Part shown: piece by piece, positions 6,600-10,369 of the stretch | Position numbering within the stretch: the stretch's first letter is position 1 | How the letters are laid out: each line of letters begins with the position of its first letter | Source: RGIG250 sp964540025 | GTDB taxonomy: Bacteria; Bacillota; Negativicutes; Selenomonadales; Selenomonadaceae | Direction of reading: 5' to 3' | DNA: 10,369 nucleotides | Assembly (NCBI GenBank): GCA_964540025.1 | Contig: CAZIKQ010000054.1 | Coordinates: 1 to 10,369 of the forward strand | Notes under the pieces: model-generated | What the model saw: the letters and a program-made list of their open reading frames with translations, nothing else | What the model was told of the DNA's origin: nothing | Databases searched by the model: none | Program-made: the position numbers and the translations under genes

Positions 6600-6629
6600 T
6601 TGCAATTTCCGGAAAGACTGCATTATAAT
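6600..6629 (+). promoter_or_regulatory. Candidate promoter of the TPR / GT41-like operon
   Basis: A perfect TATAAT (6624-6629) has TTGCAA (6600-6605, 4 of 6) 18 bases upstream. The leader would be about 80 bases. It contains an imperfect GC-rich hairpin at 6640-6669 (GGCAG with CTGCC, plus inner pairs), which may affect mRNA stability or translation. The rest of 6508-6599 shows nothing I can name apart from one of two copies of CAATTTCCGG (6509-6518 and 6603-6612). Confidence 0.55.
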
Positions 6630-6713
6630 TAGAAGGACAGGCAGCGGGAGCCGGAACGGGTTCCCTGCCATCAGAGCCGCAAAATCATTCATCTAATGAA
6701 CGGAGGAATAAAT

Positions 6714-7955
6714 ATGTCCAGCACTGCAAAAAAAATCCTGCGCCAGCAGGCAAAGAAACAGGCCAGTCAGCGAGCCGCCAATGCCGCCGCCCGCCGGGAG
6801 GAAGTCGCCCGCCTCATCGACGGGGGCAAGTATGCCGACGCCGTGGACCTTATCGCCGAACTGGTGTCCGACAAGGTAGTGGACGCTGATCTCTGCTGCC
6901 AGCTTGCCACCTGCTACTTTATGACCGGGGACTTTGACCGGGCCGGCAAGTGGATTGAAAACACCTTCTACTATAACCCGGGACATCTGGGCTCCCGGAT
7001 GCTCCTGGGCCGCCTCTGCCTCATGGAGAATAAAATCGAGGATGCCTTCAAAATCTTTGAGTACATTCTCCAGCATTACAGCGGCGTCCTCACGGAAGAC
7101 GACCGGATAACCATCGAGGATTCCCTCTTTGCTTATTACCGCCTGGAGGAGGACAACATCCGGGAAAATTATCCGTTGCTGGCCAAATTTATGGATATTC
7201 CCCCGGCGGAGGAACCGGAGGAAGGGGACGCCGCTCCCCAGAGCGAGCCGGACGCCCGGGACGCGCAGGAGGAACCGGCGGAGCCATCGGCCCCCGAGGA
7301 GTCGAAGCCGAAAATCACCGTTATGAGCCTGGACGATATTAAGAAAAACATCACTACCGCCGTCACGGGCAGCGCCAAGGTCATCAAGGACAGCCTCAGC
7401 GATGCCGTCGCCCTGGGCAGGGAGACCGTTCAGGAAAAGGCCGGAGAGGTCAGGGATTCCGTACGGGAAAAGGCCGGGGAAGTCAGAGAATCCGTCCGGG
7501 AAAAAGTCGCGGAGGTCAGAGAGCAGGTCAGCTCCATCGACAGCAGCTCCATCAAGGACACCCTGGCCAGCCTGAAGGAAAGGATCAGTGCCGCCGCCAA
7601 TGCCGGTGAGGAGGCGCCGAGGGCCGACGCCGGACCTTCTCCGGAGGCCCCCGAAGCGGCGGAGTACGCTCCGGATGAAGAGACCCCGGAAACCATCACC
7701 GGCCGGAGCATTGCCCTGACCGCCAAGCTCCGCCTCCTGAATTTCTTTGCCGGGGCCCACTACGTGGACGGCAATAACGCCAAAGCCCTCGATTTCCTCA
7801 CCGCCGCCCTGGCCATTGATGAAAACGACGAGGCCACCATTAAAAACCTGGCCGTGGTAAAAGCCGCTCAGGGCGACCGGGACGGAGCTCTCCAGCTGGC
7901 GGCCCAGCTGCCTGCTGCCGACCTGGCGCTCCTTTATATAATCAATCATCAGTGA
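6714..7955 (+). CDS. TPR protein with an 11-residue-repeat amphipathic helix
   Basis: A 413-residue protein with no signal peptide. The N-terminus is basic and Gln/Ala-rich (1-30). Residues about 28-122 form three TPR-like helix pairs (for example LATCYFMTGDFDRAGKWIEN). An acidic Pro/Glu linker is at 163-200. Residues 205-292 divide into eight 11-residue units; the central three (238-270: TVQEKAGEVRD, SVREKAGEVRE, SVREKVAEVRE) are nearly identical and visible as 33-base DNA repeats at 7425-7523. A second acidic linker (298-330) is followed by two C-terminal TPR-like pairs (333-398). TPRs bind proteins; 11-residue periodicity is typical of lipid-surface amphipathic helices (apolipoprotein, synuclein, LEA types). 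The start is the ATG at 6714, preceded by GGAGGAATAAAT; an in-frame ATG at 6696 lacks a site. The gene lies 40 bases before the next, probably in one operon. Function is unknown; a scaffold is likely. Confidence 0.85.
   Translation: MSSTAKKILRQQAKKQASQRAANAAARREEVARLIDGGKYADAVDLIAELVSDKVVDADLCCQLATCYFMTGDFDRAGKWIENTFYYNPGHLGSRMLLGRLCLMENKIEDAFKIFEYILQHYSGVLTEDDRITIEDSLFAYYRLEEDNIRENYPLLAKFMDIPPAEEPEEGDAAPQSEPDARDAQEEPAEPSAPEESKPKITVMSLDDIKKNITTAVTGSAKVIKDSLSDAVALGRETVQEKAGEVRDSVREKAGEVRESVREKVAEVREQVSSIDSSSIKDTLASLKERISAAANAGEEAPRADAGPSPEAPEAAEYAPDEETPETITGRSIALTAKLRLLNFFAGAHYVDGNNAKALDFLTAALAIDENDEATIKNLAVVKAAQGDRDGALQLAAQLPAADLALLYIINHQ
7425..7523 (+). repeat. Three tandem 33-base coding repeats
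   Basis: Three consecutive 33-base units encode TVQEKAGEVRD, SVREKAGEVRE and SVREKVAEVRE. The DNA copies differ mainly at synonymous or conservative positions, showing that the amphipathic helix of this protein grew by in-frame tandem duplication. Weaker 11-residue units extend the pattern on both sides. Confidence 0.85.
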
Positions 7956-7995
7956 TGAGCTTCCTGCTCGCTCTGACAGTCAGGAGGTATCGCCA

Positions 7996-10230
7996 ATGCC
8001 GCTTATGACCCGCGCCGCCTGGGAGGCTTTGGCGGCGGCGGAGAGGGCCTGCCGGGAGGGCCGTTCCCAGGATGCCTGGGACGCCTTGGGACGGCTGTCG
8101 GTCCTTGACCCGTCGAACCTCCGGGCCCGGTACATCACCGCCTGCCTCTCTTTGGCCGAGGGGGCTTTCAGCCGGGCCGCCGACCTGATAGAGGACTACC
8201 TTTCCCTGGCGGTCAATGACCCGGCCACCTCCCGGGAGGAGCTCCGGGCTGCCAGGCTCATGGCGGGGCTGCTGTTTTCCCGAGCCGGTGACAGGACTGC
8301 CGCCGCCCGGGAAATCACCGCCTGTCTGCCCCTCTGTAACGAAGGGGATAAGCTGTCGCTCAGCGGCGTACTCGCCGCTATCGCCGCCCCGGAGAGAAAT
8401 CCCCGGGAATACCGCCGGGCCTCGGCGGTATTTCGCTATCAGGCGGAGAGAGTCACCCCCTACCGCCGCTACCGGGGAACCGCCGGGGCTCCTTACCGGG
8501 TGGCCTATTTATCGGAGGACTTCTTCGCCCCCGATACCATAGACCTGACCAGAACCCTTACCGGCCACGACGGGATGAAAGTCGTACCATCCTTTTACCG
8601 CTATGCTCCCTGCCACCATCGGTCGCTTTTGGCGGGGCACGAGCCGCCTGGTGATTTGCCGCTGGACGTTACCGATCTTTCCGGCTACAGCCCCCAGGAA
8701 GCCGCCGGAATCATCCACGAGGCCGGGCCGGATATACTGGTGACCCTCACCGGGTACCGTTCTCTCGGGGCCTCCCCCCTGGCCATCCTCGCCTATCGCC
8801 CGGCCAGAATCCAGCTGGCGGGCCCGGTCCCTCTCCTGCTCCGCTCGGCCGGACTTAGCTGTCTCGACTATATCATCGGCGACCAGCTCCTTTTCGGGGA
8901 GTACGAGCCCCCCGGGACGGAGGAGCCGCCTCCGGAGGAGGAGCCGGAGCAAAAGACAAATCCCCGCCGCGGGTATAACGCCGCCCTCAGTCAGGCCGCC
9001 TCCGCCGCCGGCAGCCGCAGCGCCGGGGAAGCCCGCAACAAAATCCATCTGGCCTACAATCTCAGCGATATGCACGCCATGACGGACATAATCGAGCTGG
9101 ACGAGGAGCACGCATCAGAAACGGCGGCGGAAACATATTCCCGCCTGTCCCGGGAGGAGCATTACCGGCTGCGGGATTCCCTGCAAAAATTGTCCTCCGG
9201 TCTTTCCGGAGGGCTGGAAAGGCTGGGAAATCTTTCCAAAAGTATCGGCAGCGGCTTCAAAGCCCGTCTTTCGGAGGGGCTGGGCCAGCGGCGGGAACCC
9301 GCGGAGCCGGAGGCTCCCCCCAAGGTCCCGGCCATCGCCGTTCCCTTCGTAAAGGAGGCGGCGGACTTCGCCGAAAAGCTGCTGGTCCTTCCCCACAGCC
9401 TTTGGGCGGCCCGGTTTTCACCCTTCCTGCCGCCTCCGGACTTTGGGGATGAGGAACCGGAAAGCGGTCCCCTCAACCAATCTCTTATTGCCGACCCGGC
9501 TCTGGTTTGCCTGTCCCTGCCGGACTACCGGACCGTCACGAAGGAAACCCTGGAGCTTTACCGGAAAATCCTGGAGGGACATCCGGCGGCGAAGCTGGTA
9601 TTCTGCCACGACTTCGGCGACAAAAACGACGCCATCCGCTTCGTGAAGGGACCCCTGACGGCGGCCGGCCTGCCCCCGGAGCAGCTGGAACTCGTTTTTA
9701 GCTGCAACGGCCCCCTGCCACTTTTACAGCCCGGGGCCTTTGACCTGCTGCTGGACGACGGCTCGGCGCCTGTCGCCTTCACCGCCCGGGGTCTGGCCGC
9801 CGGACTGCCGGTGATCACCCTTGAGGGCCGTTCCCCGGCGGGGGGCCGGCGCTATGACCGCCGGCTGGGCGGAACAGTCCTGCGCCATGTATCCTTGGCT
9901 GAATTTATCGCCGGGGATCAGGAAAGCTATCTCAACCTCTTTGACCGGCTGGCCGGGGATCACAAGCGGCGGAAAGACCTGGGAAAAACCTTTCCCCTGA
10001 CGGTAAGGGAGTCGGCCCTGGGAGATCCGGCCGCTTTCCTGACGGATTTGGAAGCTGCCTACGATTTCCTCTGGCAGCGGCAGAGAGACGAAGCCGCCGG
10101 GGAAAAACCTTCCGTCATCGCCGACGGCCGGGACCGGCTCCCGGAAAAACCGGCGGAGGAGATGCCCCGGAAAAAAACAACGCTCCTGGAGGGGCTGAAA
10201 GGGCTTTTCGCCCGAAGTGGCAACTCCTAA
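7996..10230 (+). CDS. TPR plus GT41/SPINDLY-type O-GlcNAc-transferase-like protein, degenerate active site
   Basis: A 744-residue cytosolic protein. Residues 5-130 are TPR-like helices. Residues 166-300 match the first half of the GT41 (OGT/SPINDLY) domain: YRVAYLSEDF, AAGIIHEAGPDILVTLTGYR, ILAYRPARIQLAGP and LDYIIGDQ. Residues 453-474 (FAEKLLVLPHSLW) and 498-694 resume it: ETLELYRKILEGHPAAKLVF, FDLLLDDGS, GLAAGLPVITLEG and FLTDLEAAYDFLW. About 150 residues (301-452) are inserted between the halves, with acidic Pro/Glu runs and an amphipathic Leu/Gly helix (395-430). GT41 enzymes add GlcNAc to Ser/Thr of proteins from UDP-GlcNAc. Here the His after S-x-D-F is missing (SEDFFAPD), the UDP-contacting Lys region reads DYRTVTKETL, and the G-H-T-T motif reads APVAFTARG. 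Activity is therefore doubtful. The ATG at 7996 has AGGAGGT seven bases upstream. It is the second gene of the pair. Confidence 0.85.
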   Translation: MPLMTRAAWEALAAAERACREGRSQDAWDALGRLSVLDPSNLRARYITACLSLAEGAFSRAADLIEDYLSLAVNDPATSREELRAARLMAGLLFSRAGDRTAAAREITACLPLCNEGDKLSLSGVLAAIAAPERNPREYRRASAVFRYQAERVTPYRRYRGTAGAPYRVAYLSEDFFAPDTIDLTRTLTGHDGMKVVPSFYRYAPCHHRSLLAGHEPPGDLPLDVTDLSGYSPQEAAGIIHEAGPDILVTLTGYRSLGASPLAILAYRPARIQLAGPVPLLLRSAGLSCLDYIIGDQLLFGEYEPPGTEEPPPEEEPEQKTNPRRGYNAALSQAASAAGSRSAGEARNKIHLAYNLSDMHAMTDIIELDEEHASETAAETYSRLSREEHYRLRDSLQKLSSGLSGGLERLGNLSKSIGSGFKARLSEGLGQRREPAEPEAPPKVPAIAVPFVKEAADFAEKLLVLPHSLWAARFSPFLPPPDFGDEEPESGPLNQSLIADPALVCLSLPDYRTVTKETLELYRKILEGHPAAKLVFCHDFGDKNDAIRFVKGPLTAAGLPPEQLELVFSCNGPLPLLQPGAFDLLLDDGSAPVAFTARGLAAGLPVITLEGRSPAGGRRYDRRLGGTVLRHVSLAEFIAGDQESYLNLFDRLAGDHKRRKDLGKTFPLTVRESALGDPAAFLTDLEAAYDFLWQRQRDEAAGEKPSVIADGRDRLPEKPAEEMPRKKTTLLEGLKGLFARSGNS

Positions 10231-10240
10231 TCAATCCAGC

Positions 10241-10369
10241 AGGCTCCCCTTTAGGGGAGGCAAGCCCTCTCCGTCATGTCTGACGACATGACACCTCTCC
10301 CAAAGGGAGAGGCAAGCTTGTCGACAAACAGCTCTATATCCACCCTTTCACTCAGCCCAAAGGCTCCCC
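10241..10369. repeat. Compound intergenic palindromic repeat element (right edge)
   Basis: Four structures follow each other after the last gene. The hairpin CTCCCC-TTTA-GGGGAG is at 10244-10259, GTCATGTC-TGAC-GACATGAC at 10273-10292, CCTCTCCC-AAA-GGGAGAGG at 10294-10312, and the palindrome TTGTCGACAA at 10318-10327. A GGCTCCCC at 10362-10369 is half of another hairpin cut by the window end. The 13-mer GCTTGTCGACAAA (10316-10328) is the exact reverse complement of bases 43-55. Such hairpin strings are known as dispersed non-coding repeats in gut Firmicutes; they may also end the upstream transcript. No gene is visible here. Confidence 0.8.

Noticed and set aside
6509..6612. Direct repeat CAATTTCCGG (6509-6518 and 6603-6612) as an operator pair
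   Set aside because: Only two 10-base copies about 94 bases apart, not symmetric, and one lies between the -35 and -10 boxes; chance is as likely as function.
6693..7949. A 418-codon open frame antisense to the TPR gene
   Set aside because: It is a shadow of a well-supported gene with a good start site and recognisable helical repeats; the antisense product resembles no fold I know.
10241..10328. CRISPR array at the right edge
   Set aside because: The repeats are different palindromes rather than one direct repeat with spacers of equal size.

Overview
The window looks like chromosomal DNA of a GC-rich, motile member of the Bacillota. A Negativicutes/Selenomonadales-type genome is my best guess. 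The evidence is the rpsF-ssb-rpsR operon order, strong AGGAGG ribosome binding sites, frequent GTG starts, consensus sigma-70 promoters, and the small hairpin repeats at both window edges that I associate with gut Firmicutes. The taxon is inferred; no sequence here proves it.

Layout. Minus strand, left part: a secreted protein of unknown function (94-714); a ClC-family chloride/proton antiporter gene broken by a one-base frameshift in a G5 run (836-2193); then the housekeeping operon rpsF-ssb-rpsR (3505 down to 2343), which ends in a clear intrinsic terminator. The divergent intergenic region 3506-3826 holds the rpsF promoter, a leader hairpin that may be an S6:S18 autoregulatory element, a terminator-like inverted repeat, and the promoter of the chemoreceptor gene on the other strand.

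Plus strand, right part: a methyl-accepting chemotaxis protein (3827-5533); a tRNA-Glu(CTC) with its own promoter and terminator (5622-5696); a divergent guanylate-kinase-like P-loop protein driven by a perfect consensus promoter (5864-6454) and closed by a terminator; then a probable two-gene operon. Its first gene (6714-7955) encodes a TPR protein with a long 11-residue-repeat amphipathic helix. Its second (7996-10230) encodes a TPR plus GT41/SPINDLY-type O-GlcNAc-transferase-like protein that lacks the family's recognisable catalytic and UDP-binding motifs and carries an insert of about 150 residues.

The window is mostly ordinary housekeeping. The least explained part is the 6714-10230 pair. 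Both proteins have TPR helices plus an amphipathic segment with an 11-residue hydrophobic pattern, separated by acidic Pro/Glu linkers, which suggests they work together on a shared protein or lipid surface. The degenerate active site argues that the second protein may be a pseudo-glycosyltransferase or may use altered chemistry. Hairpin-rich repeat elements with a shared 13-mer lie at both edges in opposite orientation.
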